Origin: WS-11 sp964405235
GTDB lineage: Bacteria > Eisenbacteria > RBG-16-71-46
Direction of reading: 5' to 3'
Length of the DNA: 33,381 nucleotides
NCBI GenBank assembly: GCA_964405235.1
Contig: CAYONG010000007.1
Coordinates: 1-33,381 of the forward strand
The position numbers were made by a program, and so were the translations under genes. Shown one piece after another: positions 8,529 through 16,824 of this stretch; positions within the stretch are counted from its first letter, which is position 1; the number at the start of each line of letters is the position of its first letter. The notes beneath the pieces are model-generated. The model did no database searches. It was not told the origin of the DNA and saw only the letters and a list, made by a program, of their open reading frames with translations.

Positions 8529-10649
8529 CTAGTCGAGCCGAACGGCTCGCACGGTGCGGATCTGGTCGCCCACCTGAAGCCGGTAGAAGTACATCCCGGT
8601 TCCGGCGCGATTGCCGTCGGCGTCGCGGCCGTCCCACTCACGGTAATAGACCCCCGCCTCCATCACGCCGCTGGCCAGCACCGCCAGACGACGGCCAAGG
8701 AGATCGAACAGGCCGAGTTCGACGCGATCCGGGCGCGGCAGGGCAAAGCGTACTCGATGCGTCCGACCCAGGTTGGGCCTCACCTCGAGCGCGAAATCCA
8801 GGGAAAGATCTTGGTCGACGCCAACGCCGATGGCAGTGACCTCGATGTCCGCGTCGCTGCGCGGCAGAATCCGGAACGTGCCGTCCTGATGGAGGACTCC
8901 GGTCACGTTGACGACGTCACCCGCCTTGGCATCGTAGGTGTAGTGGCCACCCAGGGATGACACCAGGATGGTATCGGGAGCGCCCGGGGTTGTCGGCTGG
9001 ACGATGCGGAACGAGCCGCCCGGCGACGGGTCGGTCGGAGGCGTGTTGAAGTTAATGACCCTCCCCTGGCTGACGCGCACCAGCACGCCTTCCCAATCCT
9101 CACCGGTGTTCTGGGTCTGGCCGGCGTCGCACGTGGTGTCGGCCAGGTCGTTGACCGTCTGGAGCGAGGCCGCCGGCACGGCGGCCAGGCCCTCGTCCAG
9201 GATATTGACGGTGTTGACGATCTCGGTCTCGCCGCCGAACTCCTGCACGCGGCAGGCGATCCGGTACTTGTGACCCGGGACGAGGGGCTGCGAGGGACCG
9301 AATACGGAAATCCCGCTCCGGGCACCCCCGGCCAGATCTTCGATGTAGTGGAGACTGCCGTATTGCTCTACGGCGACGCCGCGGAAGGTGAGGCGCGTAC
9401 CGAACGCCGTGCCCGGGCCCGCGAATTTCGAGCGATCGTCGCAGGGACTCAGGTTCGCCGGGTCCGCCGCCTGGATCACCGGAATCGGAGTGATGCCGTG
9501 AGCGAAATTGAGCGTCTGCGAGGGGGACAAGCACAGTGCGCAGGTCGCGGTGCCGATGCTCTGGCCCGTGATCGTCTCGCCGTCGCCGGGATTGAGCACG
9601 CTGGTAATGTCGAGCTCGACCGTGGTCCCAGCGCCACCGACCAGCGTGGCAAGGTCAACCGTCGACCCGCTCAGGCCGGAGCCCAACGAGTAGTTGCCCT
9701 CGTCCTGGGCGGTGGCTAGGTCGAGGTTCTTGTCGAAGAGGAGGCGCAGCTTGTTGTTCTCGAGCGCATAGGCCTCAACCAGGTTCGGCGGGGCGTCCAC
9801 GTTGATGTCGTTCGCGTCGCGGAGCTGGATGCGATACGAGTTGACCGCGCCGGTGGCCGAGGTCGAGTTGCGCTGGTTCAGGATCCCCTGCACGTAGCCG
9901 ACCGTGGAATTCAGGGGCGGGGCGCCGAGCAGGAAGAGCGTGAAGCCGTCGACCAACACGCTGTCGGCGGTATTCGCGTTGCTCACGATCAGGAAGGTGT
10001 TCCCCGCGACGCCGGCGCCGGTCTGGACCCGCGCGACGTGCATGGGCCCGTTGATCCGGACCAGGCAGCCTTCATAGGGCTCCGCAGTCGCGACCGAGAT
10101 GCCGGGCACCCAGTTGAACTCGGTGGTCGTACCGACCTTGGGCGCAGGCACCGCGGCGGTTCCGACCTTCCGGAGGATGATGTCGTTGGTGCCCTGAACG
10201 GCGTCCGGACCTTCGATCTCCGTCTCACCGTTCGTGGCGGGGAACTCCTGCGTCGTGCCGTAGACCCGGACGACATCGCCGAGCGCGAGATTGCCGCCGG
10301 TCGGCGTCCCGGGAACGGCCGAGTTGTAGTTGGTCGCGCCGGTAAAAACGTCGACGCCGCCCCACGCCAACGTGGTGCCAGAAACTGTCTGAATGTAGAA
10401 GCCGTACGCGGAGGGCCGGGCGTCGAAGCCGGTGATGACGCCCTCCACGCCCCAGACGGTGTCGAGCGTGGCCGGATGGCAGGGCGCAAGCGTCGTATCG
10501 GGTTGCTGAACGCTGAAGAGCGACAGGGTATCGGGACACGTTCGATACGGCGGTCCCGGGGGATACAGGTAGCGCTGGGCCGCCGCCGGCGATGCAACGC
10601 ACGCCAGCAACGCGATTCCGAAGCCGATGGTAGCCATTTGACGGGTCAT
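8529..10649 (-). CDS. Secreted protein with OB-fold-like repeats and C-terminal FlgD-like sorting domain
   Basis: A 706-residue exported protein. The signal peptide is MTRQMATIGFGIALLA..., with likely cleavage after SPAAA. At least two repeats look like the OB-fold modules found in secreted nucleases of the YhcR/ExeM kind. One near residue 70 runs WGVEGVITGFD, YGFYIQTV, LALGDVVRVYGTTQEF, GETEIEG. Another near residue 420 runs LTFRGVAVEQYG, LHYIEDLAGG, RIACRVQEFGGETEI. A third, weaker one starts WEGVLVRVSQGRV. No nuclease catalytic motif is visible. The last 85 residues form a FlgD-Ig/type-A sorting-like domain (GLFDLLGRRLAVL, then GTGMYFYRLQ). GAGGGA precedes the ATG. It has its own promoter at 10791-10819. 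Nucleic-acid or other surface binding is inference. Confidence 0.8.
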   Translation of the reverse strand: MTRQMATIGFGIALLACVASPAAAQRYLYPPGPPYRTCPDTLSLFSVQQPDTTLAPCHPATLDTVWGVEGVITGFDARPSAYGFYIQTVSGTTLAWGGVDVFTGATNYNSAVPGTPTGGNLALGDVVRVYGTTQEFPATNGETEIEGPDAVQGTNDIILRKVGTAAVPAPKVGTTTEFNWVPGISVATAEPYEGCLVRINGPMHVARVQTGAGVAGNTFLIVSNANTADSVLVDGFTLFLLGAPPLNSTVGYVQGILNQRNSTSATGAVNSYRIQLRDANDINVDAPPNLVEAYALENNKLRLLFDKNLDLATAQDEGNYSLGSGLSGSTVDLATLVGGAGTTVELDITSVLNPGDGETITGQSIGTATCALCLSPSQTLNFAHGITPIPVIQAADPANLSPCDDRSKFAGPGTAFGTRLTFRGVAVEQYGSLHYIEDLAGGARSGISVFGPSQPLVPGHKYRIACRVQEFGGETEIVNTVNILDEGLAAVPAASLQTVNDLADTTCDAGQTQNTGEDWEGVLVRVSQGRVINFNTPPTDPSPGGSFRIVQPTTPGAPDTILVSSLGGHYTYDAKAGDVVNVTGVLHQDGTFRILPRSDADIEVTAIGVGVDQDLSLDFALEVRPNLGRTHRVRFALPRPDRVELGLFDLLGRRLAVLASGVMEAGVYYREWDGRDADGNRAGTGMYFYRLQVGDQIRTVRAVRLD

Positions 10650-10739
10650 CGTGATCCCTCGGTCTGTTGGTGAGCTGCCTGAGTCAACCGGTCACAAGAC
10701 TCCCGGAGGGTCCACCCACATGGGCTACGCAGGGACAAG

Positions 10740-10758
10740 GCCGTTCCTTGCGAACGGC
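10740..10758 (-). promoter_or_regulatory. Leader hairpin of the OB-fold protein gene
   Basis: GCCGTTC (10740-10746) and GAACGGC (10752-10758) form a perfect 7-bp stem with a 5-nt loop. It lies within the predicted leader of about 135 nt between the transcript start near 10785 and the ATG at 10649. Its function is unknown. Confidence 0.4.
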
Positions 10759-10777
10759 GGCGCAGCTTGGCGGGTCG

Positions 10778-10792
10778 CTTCTTGACAAGAAG
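10778..10792. promoter_or_regulatory. Palindromic operator-like site over the transcript start
   Basis: CTTCTTG, a single central A and CAAGAAG form a perfect 7+1+7 palindrome. It covers the predicted transcript start and abuts the -10 element (10791-10796) of the OB-fold protein promoter. A regulator bound there would block transcription. No regulator gene is in the window. Confidence 0.5.
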
Positions 10793-10819
10793 TATACATC
10801 GCTGGCGAGGGTCGGCCAA
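10791..10819 (-). promoter_or_regulatory. Promoter of the OB-fold secreted protein gene
   Basis: On the minus strand TTGGCC (10819-10814), a 17-nt spacer and TATACT (10796-10791) fit the sigma70 pattern well. It separates this gene from the lipoprotein gene that ends at 10861. A second palindrome, TTCCGA-AG-TCGGAA (10825-10838), lies just upstream of the -35. Confidence 0.6.
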
Positions 10820-10860
10820 AACGATTCCGAAGTCGGAAACCGGCCCCCGGACCCTCGGCG

Positions 10861-12504
10861 TCAACGGTTCACGAGCGGAGGGGGGGAGGGGCGTATCACG
10901 CCCGGAACTCCGTTGTAACCGAAGAGCATGCGGGTGATCAGCCGAGCCGCCGGAACCGGGGCCCCGAGCCTGAGGGGCATCGAAAGGAAGACCAGACGTC
11001 CACCGCCCGTTTGCGGGGCGGTCACGCCGACCGGGACTTCGAAGCCCAGATTCTGGGGAACGAGCTGCCCGGCCATGGCCCATAGCGCCACCGCGCTCGT
11101 GTCGTTGACCACGAAGCCGCGAATCCCGCCCGGCTGATTCTGCTGGGCTGGAGCGGACACGAGCGCCCGTACCGTATCGCCGTATGCGGAGGATCGAAAC
11201 AGGCTCCCCGTCCGGATGCTTCCCGTGTTGCCCCACCCCGCGGTGGAGTCGGCGAACGAACCGCTGAGGTTGAAGATCTCTCGAGTGCTGAGCAGGTGGC
11301 GCTGAACGAATCCCTCGGTCATGGCCCCATCAACGAGCTGTCCCTGGACCAGATACAGGCCGTCGAGGTAGAGGTTGCCCCCCGAGTCGAGATAGGCCTC
11401 GAGGCTGTCCTGGTAGGTTCGCAGCCAGGTCGGCGTCGACGCCAGGCCCGGCACGGACTGCCATGGGAAGAAGCTGGTCTCGAGGCCCCGGTACCAGACC
11501 ACCGCCTTGAACTGCCTCAGCGTCTGGGCGAAATCCCGCGCGCTCCGGAACATCCGCGGATTGAACTGCACCCTCAGCACGCTGTAGCGGTCGGGGGTGA
11601 GCTGCGCCGCGAGGGCGGTCGTGAAGAACTGATCAAAGATCGAGTTGGACGAGGCACCGCTCGGCACCTCGTCAATCACCAGGACCTCGCCGCGAAGGTC
11701 GGGCGTCAGGGTCGCGCCGGGAGCCCGTACGTACCACGTCATGCTGGCGGGCGGACCGGTGAGGCCGCCGTCGTCGACGGCCTGGACGTAGACGGTTCTC
11801 GGCCCGGAGGTCAGCGTCCCGTTCCGTACGAAGCGGCTGCTGGGCATCGTGAAGCTGACGTCCGTCGTGACATCGGCGTTGGCTTCGTTCCCGTCCAGCC
11901 AGACCCGGTAGTGAAGGCCTGGGCCCCCGCCGTCGGGATCGTTCACCGCCCAGGAGAACGTGAGCGACGCGTAGGTGCTGTCGGCGGGCCCGTAGGGACT
12001 CGTGATCGTCACCAGGGGCGGCAGGTTGGTGAGCAGGAACGTCTGCACGGCGGGCTGTTCATCTACCGCGCCGTCATCGTCGATCGCGGCGATCTCGAAG
12101 CGCGGCGAGACCACGGTCGAATCGCCCGTGTACACGGTAAAGAGCGAGTCGGTACAACGGCCCGGCATCGCGCAGAAAAGCGTGTCCCACCGGGGGTCCT
12201 GGGGCGAGGGCGCCGGATAGACGAAGCGCATGCGATACGCGACCACGCTGCCGTCGACGTCGCTGCCGAACCAGTAGATGCGAACGCGGTGGCTGACGGT
12301 ATCGATCGGACCCTGCAGGAAGACGCCGGTCTCGGGCGGGAGGTTGCCGAACAGGATCTTCTTCTTGGGCGAGCAGCCGGCCAATCCCTGGACGGCGATC
12401 ACGACAAACGCCAGGAGCGTCGCGCACGCCAGCAGCTGTCTCGCGATTCGGCCCGGCGCCCGGAGGGCGAGCCGCCGGGAGGCGAATCCATCGCGCGGCC
12501 GCAT
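10861..12504 (-). CDS. Outer-membrane-type lipoprotein of unknown function
   Basis: A 547-residue protein with a lipoprotein signal: basic N-terminus (RRLALRAPGRIARQ), hydrophobic core and lipobox LAGC near residue 44. A +2 Ser does not suggest inner-membrane retention. Residues about 60-270 look like Ig/fibronectin-type strands (RIYWFGSDVDGSVVAYRMRF, then SFTMPSS, then VYVQAVDDGG). Residues about 285-420 look like an alpha/beta domain (GEVLVIDEVPSG, FKAVVWYRGLE, YLDSGGNLYLDG), similar in style to GATase-like domains. No catalytic residue can be assigned. The ATG overlaps the previous stop by one base (TGATG). It is last in the receptor module. I do not recognise the family. Confidence 0.75.
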   Translation of the reverse strand: MRPRDGFASRRLALRAPGRIARQLLACATLLAFVVIAVQGLAGCSPKKKILFGNLPPETGVFLQGPIDTVSHRVRIYWFGSDVDGSVVAYRMRFVYPAPSPQDPRWDTLFCAMPGRCTDSLFTVYTGDSTVVSPRFEIAAIDDDGAVDEQPAVQTFLLTNLPPLVTITSPYGPADSTYASLTFSWAVNDPDGGGPGLHYRVWLDGNEANADVTTDVSFTMPSSRFVRNGTLTSGPRTVYVQAVDDGGLTGPPASMTWYVRAPGATLTPDLRGEVLVIDEVPSGASSNSIFDQFFTTALAAQLTPDRYSVLRVQFNPRMFRSARDFAQTLRQFKAVVWYRGLETSFFPWQSVPGLASTPTWLRTYQDSLEAYLDSGGNLYLDGLYLVQGQLVDGAMTEGFVQRHLLSTREIFNLSGSFADSTAGWGNTGSIRTGSLFRSSAYGDTVRALVSAPAQQNQPGGIRGFVVNDTSAVALWAMAGQLVPQNLGFEVPVGVTAPQTGGGRLVFLSMPLRLGAPVPAARLITRMLFGYNGVPGVIRPSPPPLVNR

Positions 12505-14570
12505 CAGCGGGATTCCCGATCTGACTTCACGACCAGGAACTTGCCGACGTGCCGCTCGCCGGTGGCGCGGTCCTCGACCGCGAACAGGTAAAGCCCGGTC
12601 GCCACCGCCTGGCCTTCACGGGTGATGAGATCCCACCCGAACGACGTCCCGGACAGCTCGGGCACGCGACGCGGCAACCGTGGGTCGAAGATACCGCGCG
12701 CTCCCTGGCCATGATAGGTCGCGCCGTCGAACTCCTTCTCGAACACCATGTCCCCGGAGAGCGTGTAGATGCGGAGCAGGCAGCGCTGCGGGAGATTGGC
12801 GAACCACAGGTAATGGTCGCGGATGAGCCTGCCTTGATCCCATCGCGCCTCGACCCGGTAGGGATTGGGGAACACGGTCGGCACGCGGCCGCCCCGTTCC
12901 TCCGGCAGCGCGCCGGGGACGACCACGAAACGGTTGAGCGAATCCGCCAGCCCGGACTCGAGGGGCGCGATCTGCGTATTGCCAATGTCGTATGAGTTCA
13001 CGGCGACGTAGTACTTGAAGCCGTTCCTGAGGTTCCCGATCGTGTACTTGTACGTGTACTCGCCGGGTCCCGAAGGAGCGCCGGGACAGAGGGCGGAAGG
13101 ATAGACCCCCGCCGGAGGAGGCCGCCAGGCCGCGGGCGGAATCCTGACCGCCTCCAGCCCGGTATTGAACCCGGAGGTGTCCGGCAGATCGAACTGCGCC
13201 ACCATGGCCAGCGTGTCGGGGTCCTCACCGATGTAGACCCGATAGCCTTCGAAATCACACGGGCTCGGGCTGGTCACGTCGTACGCCCACTCCGGAGTGT
13301 CCGTCCAGTAGACGTCGATCGCCCGGTCGCGCGGCACCACCTTCACGTTCGGGGCAGACGGCGGAACCGGGAGGATGTAGTCGTGATCGTAGGCGAACTG
13401 GGCGAACCGGGAGTTGTGCTGGATGTCCGCGACCTCCCCGCCCCCCACCACCGCGAAGTCAATCGTGATCGAGCTGTCGCGGTAAACCAGGGGAAACGGA
13501 CCCGCGCTGAAGACCTCGGTGGGATCGCCCGTACCCGGCTTGGTGCTGTCACCATCGAGCGGCTGGACGAGGCCGGAGTTCATCAGGCGGAAGCGTTCGT
13601 GATCCTGGTCCCGCAGCACGTTTCCGGGCGACCAGTCCCACGCGGACACCGAGAGCTGCCGCGTCGTGGTGTCCCCCACCAGACCGCGCGAGCCAAGGTA
13701 CCGGACTCCGATCCAGTACGGAGCGCGCCCGAGCAGGCAGCCGGCGACGTCGTTGTAGACCTGCATCTGGTCGCAGAAGTGCTCCCGCAGCATGCGATGC
13801 TGGTCGTCGTGGACCAGCCACTTGTTGCTGAACCAGCTCCCCTGCCCGCCCGGATCGGCGCTGCTCGGAGGCCAGTTGACGTAGGCGCCCTTGTTGCCGC
13901 TGGCCAGCTCGGCATAGAAGCCGATCCACATGTTGGTGATCAACGGGCCGCGGTTGGTGATCGTCGTGCGGACGAACAGGACGTTCCTGAACTCGGCGAA
14001 GTTCCACTGGTAGGTCTCCTGCCGGACCTCGAGCCGCATCGGCCGGTGAGGCTCGACCGTGCTCGCCGCCACGGTCGGGGTGAAGTCGTTGAAGTGGCTG
14101 ACCAGGTCCAGCTCGCTCACGGCGTTCGCGGTGTCGTAGAAGGCGCTGCCCGACAGGGTCGAACGCCGCGTGATCTGCCGATCGCCCGGCGTCCACTCGC
14201 TCGATTGCGGGCTGGTCGAACCCTGCGCCGCGTCCACGGTGCCGCTCGTCACGCCGTCGAACTCGCCGTACTCGTCGGTCGCGTGGGCGCCGACCCACAG
14301 ACCTCCCCGCACCATGTGCTCATATCCGCGGCCGGCCGGGTATTCGAGCGACGCGGTTCGATTGAAGAAGTTATTCCCATAGAAACCGTAGTTGGTGACG
14401 GTCATCTGCACCAGGTTGCCGTCGGCGATGTCCTGGTCGAAGCGCACCGTGTCGGGAATGACGCGGGTCGCGGCGTACGGCACGGGATCCGAATCGCGAT
14501 CGGCGCCCCGGGCCGGCGCGGCCAGCGCCAGCAACGCGATGGACAGCATCCCAACGCGATACAAGGTCAT
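12504..14570 (-). CDS. Large exported protein with C-terminal sorting-like domain
   Basis: A 688-residue protein with an N-terminal signal peptide (MTLYRVGMLSIALLALAAPARG). The body is aromatic- and Gly-rich. A segment near residues 400-540 resembles fibronectin type III (VPPSAPNVKVVPRDRAIDVYW, trimmed here to the start; then FEGYRVYIGED, then GFKYYVAVNSYDI). The end has the FlgD-like/type-A sorting pattern: TVFPNPYRVEARWDQ, CLLRIYTLSGDMVFE, GWDLITREGQAVATGLYLF, then HVGKFLVVK. Its start overlaps the NHL lipoprotein stop by 4 nt, and AGGAGG lies within the last codons of that gene. It is the fourth gene of the receptor module. It is probably displayed or secreted at the surface; the function is unknown. 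Confidence 0.78.
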   Translation of the reverse strand: MTLYRVGMLSIALLALAAPARGADRDSDPVPYAATRVIPDTVRFDQDIADGNLVQMTVTNYGFYGNNFFNRTASLEYPAGRGYEHMVRGGLWVGAHATDEYGEFDGVTSGTVDAAQGSTSPQSSEWTPGDRQITRRSTLSGSAFYDTANAVSELDLVSHFNDFTPTVAASTVEPHRPMRLEVRQETYQWNFAEFRNVLFVRTTITNRGPLITNMWIGFYAELASGNKGAYVNWPPSSADPGGQGSWFSNKWLVHDDQHRMLREHFCDQMQVYNDVAGCLLGRAPYWIGVRYLGSRGLVGDTTTRQLSVSAWDWSPGNVLRDQDHERFRLMNSGLVQPLDGDSTKPGTGDPTEVFSAGPFPLVYRDSSITIDFAVVGGGEVADIQHNSRFAQFAYDHDYILPVPPSAPNVKVVPRDRAIDVYWTDTPEWAYDVTSPSPCDFEGYRVYIGEDPDTLAMVAQFDLPDTSGFNTGLEAVRIPPAAWRPPPAGVYPSALCPGAPSGPGEYTYKYTIGNLRNGFKYYVAVNSYDIGNTQIAPLESGLADSLNRFVVVPGALPEERGGRVPTVFPNPYRVEARWDQGRLIRDHYLWFANLPQRCLLRIYTLSGDMVFEKEFDGATYHGQGARGIFDPRLPRRVPELSGTSFGWDLITREGQAVATGLYLFAVEDRATGERHVGKFLVVKSDRESR

Positions 14571-15754
14571 TTCCTCCTCAGGTACCGCACCACCTCGGCG
14601 TGCGTGGGGTCCACCACGTAGACCTGATCGTTGTCGGCGGTCACGGCGACCGGCGTTTCCAGGGTGTCACCGGCCGCGTCCTTCTCGATGTTCACCTTCT
14701 GAACGAAGTCCCCATTCGGGTCGTAGCGGAGCACGCGCTTGTTGCCGGAGTCCGCGACGTACACATAGCCGTTGGCATCCACGGAAACGTCGGTCGGGGA
14801 GCTCAGGTGGGTGAGGTCCGCTCCGCCGCCACCGAAGGCCAGCTTGAACGAGGATCCCGCCGAGACCGGATCGGCGAACTTCTGCACTTCGTGGTTGCCG
14901 GTGTCCGCGAAATGGAGCGCCGACCCGGTCGCGGAGGACCACAGCATGCCGCGCGGATCCCTGGTCGAGCCGATGCCGGTGCCCTCGATCACCTCGTAGC
15001 TCGGATCGCGCCGCCAGCCGTCTCCGATCACCGAGCCGCCGGCGCCGCTCCCCCGCTCGTAGCGGTAGATGCGGGACTCGCTGTCGAACGTCCGGATGCG
15101 CGTGTCGAAGGGATCAACGCTGCAGTAGGCGATGGTGCCCGAGACGTACACGCGACCCGCGGCATCCGCCGCGACCCCGTTCACCCACAGGAAGAGCGTG
15201 TCGGTGAAGCTCCCGGCCGGGACCCCGTTCAGCTGGTAGACCTGCACGCGCCAGTACTTCGACAGATCGGCGATCGGCCGCGAGAAACCCGCTATCGGCC
15301 CGCAGTCCGATTGGTACGTCGTGGGGGCGCCGAGAGTGATGCGCGCGGCCGCGGTATCGCCCTGGTCGAGAACGAAGAGCTGGTTGGCGCCGAACCCCAT
15401 GGCGGTCGGGTTCTGGAGTCCGGAGAAGGTCGTCGACAGCGGTGCGTTCAGCCCGAGAGGGTACTTGAGCACCCTGCCGGGGTTCTTGAAGAGCAGGAAC
15501 AGCTCACCGCTCGGCGTCAGCAGAATGTCCCAGATACCGGCCAGCCCGCGCTTGGAAGTGATCATCTGGTACGTGCCGGCGCCCGCCACGACACGCCCTT
15601 CGCGGTGCTCGGTGGGAAGCGGATAGGAGGTGCCGCACCCCCAGGCCATCACCGCGAGCGTTGCCGAGGCCAGGAACAGGGCGCACGCCCGGCGTGCGCG
15701 GCGTCTGGCGAGACCTGCGAAACACCACCCCCGTGACTGCCGGGACTCGCGCAT
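14567..15754 (-). CDS. NHL-repeat beta-propeller lipoprotein
   Basis: A 395-residue predicted lipoprotein. It has an Arg-rich N-terminus, a hydrophobic stretch ACALFLASATLAVMAWG and a Cys at about residue 40 (WGCGTSYPLP) as likely lipidation site. The remainder is built of NHL-type blades. Examples are GIWDILLTPSGELFLLF, VNGVAADAAGRVYVSG, SPTDVSVDANGYVYVADSG, NKRVLRYD, and TPVAVTADNDQVYVVD. NHL propellers usually act as binding scaffolds. Its start overlaps the PorV-like gene stop by one base (TGATG), and its stop overlaps the next gene by 4 nt. A role as a surface subunit of the receptor module is inferred from this coupling. Confidence 0.82.
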   Translation of the reverse strand: MRESRQSRGWCFAGLARRRARRACALFLASATLAVMAWGCGTSYPLPTEHREGRVVAGAGTYQMITSKRGLAGIWDILLTPSGELFLLFKNPGRVLKYPLGLNAPLSTTFSGLQNPTAMGFGANQLFVLDQGDTAAARITLGAPTTYQSDCGPIAGFSRPIADLSKYWRVQVYQLNGVPAGSFTDTLFLWVNGVAADAAGRVYVSGTIAYCSVDPFDTRIRTFDSESRIYRYERGSGAGGSVIGDGWRRDPSYEVIEGTGIGSTRDPRGMLWSSATGSALHFADTGNHEVQKFADPVSAGSSFKLAFGGGGADLTHLSSPTDVSVDANGYVYVADSGNKRVLRYDPNGDFVQKVNIEKDAAGDTLETPVAVTADNDQVYVVDPTHAEVVRYLRRK

Positions 15755-16824
15755 CAGAACCGCAGCCCCATCGAGAAGCGATTCACACCGCCCAGCATCC
15801 CACCGTCCGTGTAGGCGTAGTCGAAGGCGCCCCGGATCTGGTTGATGCCGAAATAGACGCCCGCGCCCGCTGCGAACTTGAGCTCGTCCTCATTGAAGCC
15901 GTAGCCGGTGCGCAGGGCGAGCCGCTGATCCCACGTCCACTCGAGCCCGCTCTTGATCCGCTGGGAGTTGTCGCCCGGCTGCGTGATCTCGAACGAGGCG
16001 GTAACCCGGTGGCTCCGGTTCTCGATCGGCTCGAACGCGAAGCCGTAGCGGAACTGTATCGGCGGGTCGAAGGCGTCGTAGCGGCGCTCTTCACCGGATA
16101 TCGGGGAGACGAAGGTCCCACTCGGGCGGAGCGCGGGGCCGAAGTTGGTGAGCGAGGTCGCGATCCGGACGCTGCCGTAGCCGAGGTAGTAGATCGAGCC
16201 CATGTCGAACAGGACCGCCTGGCTCACGGGACCGCCCACGTCCGATCCCGCGTCCTCGCGCACGTACTTGGCGCCCGCTCCGACCAGCAGCTTGTCGGTC
16301 CAACGCCGCGCGTACGCGGCGCCCGCGACCATGTCGCTGAAGACGAATGAGCGTCCGGTGCCCAGTGGCTCGAACTCGGTGGTCTCGTCCATCTCGGTGT
16401 AGAGGCTCCCGAACTGGAAAGCGAACGAGCCGCCAAAACGCTGGGACGGTAGGACGTACGCGAGGTATTCGTAGCGGATGTCACCGGGCCACTGGACGTG
16501 CGCGAACAGAATCTCGCGCCGCTGGAGCGAGGCCAGGCCGGCCGGGTTCCAGTAGATCGCGGTGGGATCATTCGCGACCGCCACGTATGCCTCGCCGAGC
16601 CCGCTGGCCCGCGCCCCGACCGCCATCTTCAGGAACGGCGCGGCGGAAGTGCCGGCACGCTGACTTCCGAGGCTGAACTGGGCGCTCGCAGGGCTGGAGA
16701 GCAACGTCAGGGCCGTGGCGACGGCGAGAAGCGCGGGCCGCCACGCCGGCCCGGCCGCGATTCGCGACCACGGGGCGCAGGCCTCGAGGATGGCGACCAG
16801 GATGGCTCTACCTTTAGAAGTCAT
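15754..16824 (-). CDS. PorV/PorQ family outer-membrane beta-barrel protein
   Basis: A 356-residue exported protein. The N-terminal leader ends with a hydrophobic stretch and a likely cleavage after SPASA. The mature part opens with the PorV/PorQ hallmark FLKMAVGARASGLGEAYVAV, followed by NDPTAIYWNPAGLA. It continues with alternating aromatic beta strands and ends in FSMGLRF, with the terminal Phe usual for outer-membrane barrels. In type IX secretion, PorV shuttles substrates bearing C-terminal sorting domains. Several such substrates lie nearby, but no core secretion genes are visible. The gene overlaps the receptor gene by 11 nt. The first ATG gives a long leader of about 48 residues without a strong ribosome-binding site, so the exact start is uncertain. 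Confidence 0.85.
   Translation of the reverse strand: MTSKGRAILVAILEACAPWSRIAAGPAWRPALLAVATALTLLSSPASAQFSLGSQRAGTSAAPFLKMAVGARASGLGEAYVAVANDPTAIYWNPAGLASLQRREILFAHVQWPGDIRYEYLAYVLPSQRFGGSFAFQFGSLYTEMDETTEFEPLGTGRSFVFSDMVAGAAYARRWTDKLLVGAGAKYVREDAGSDVGGPVSQAVLFDMGSIYYLGYGSVRIATSLTNFGPALRPSGTFVSPISGEERRYDAFDPPIQFRYGFAFEPIENRSHRVTASFEITQPGDNSQRIKSGLEWTWDQRLALRTGYGFNEDELKFAAGAGVYFGINQIRGAFDYAYTDGGMLGGVNRFSMGLRF

Noticed and set aside
11296..14621. Plus-strand open frames of 431 and 412 codons (11296-12591, 13383-14621)
   Set aside because: Both are shadows of the minus-strand surface-protein genes, which have signal peptides and coupled starts.
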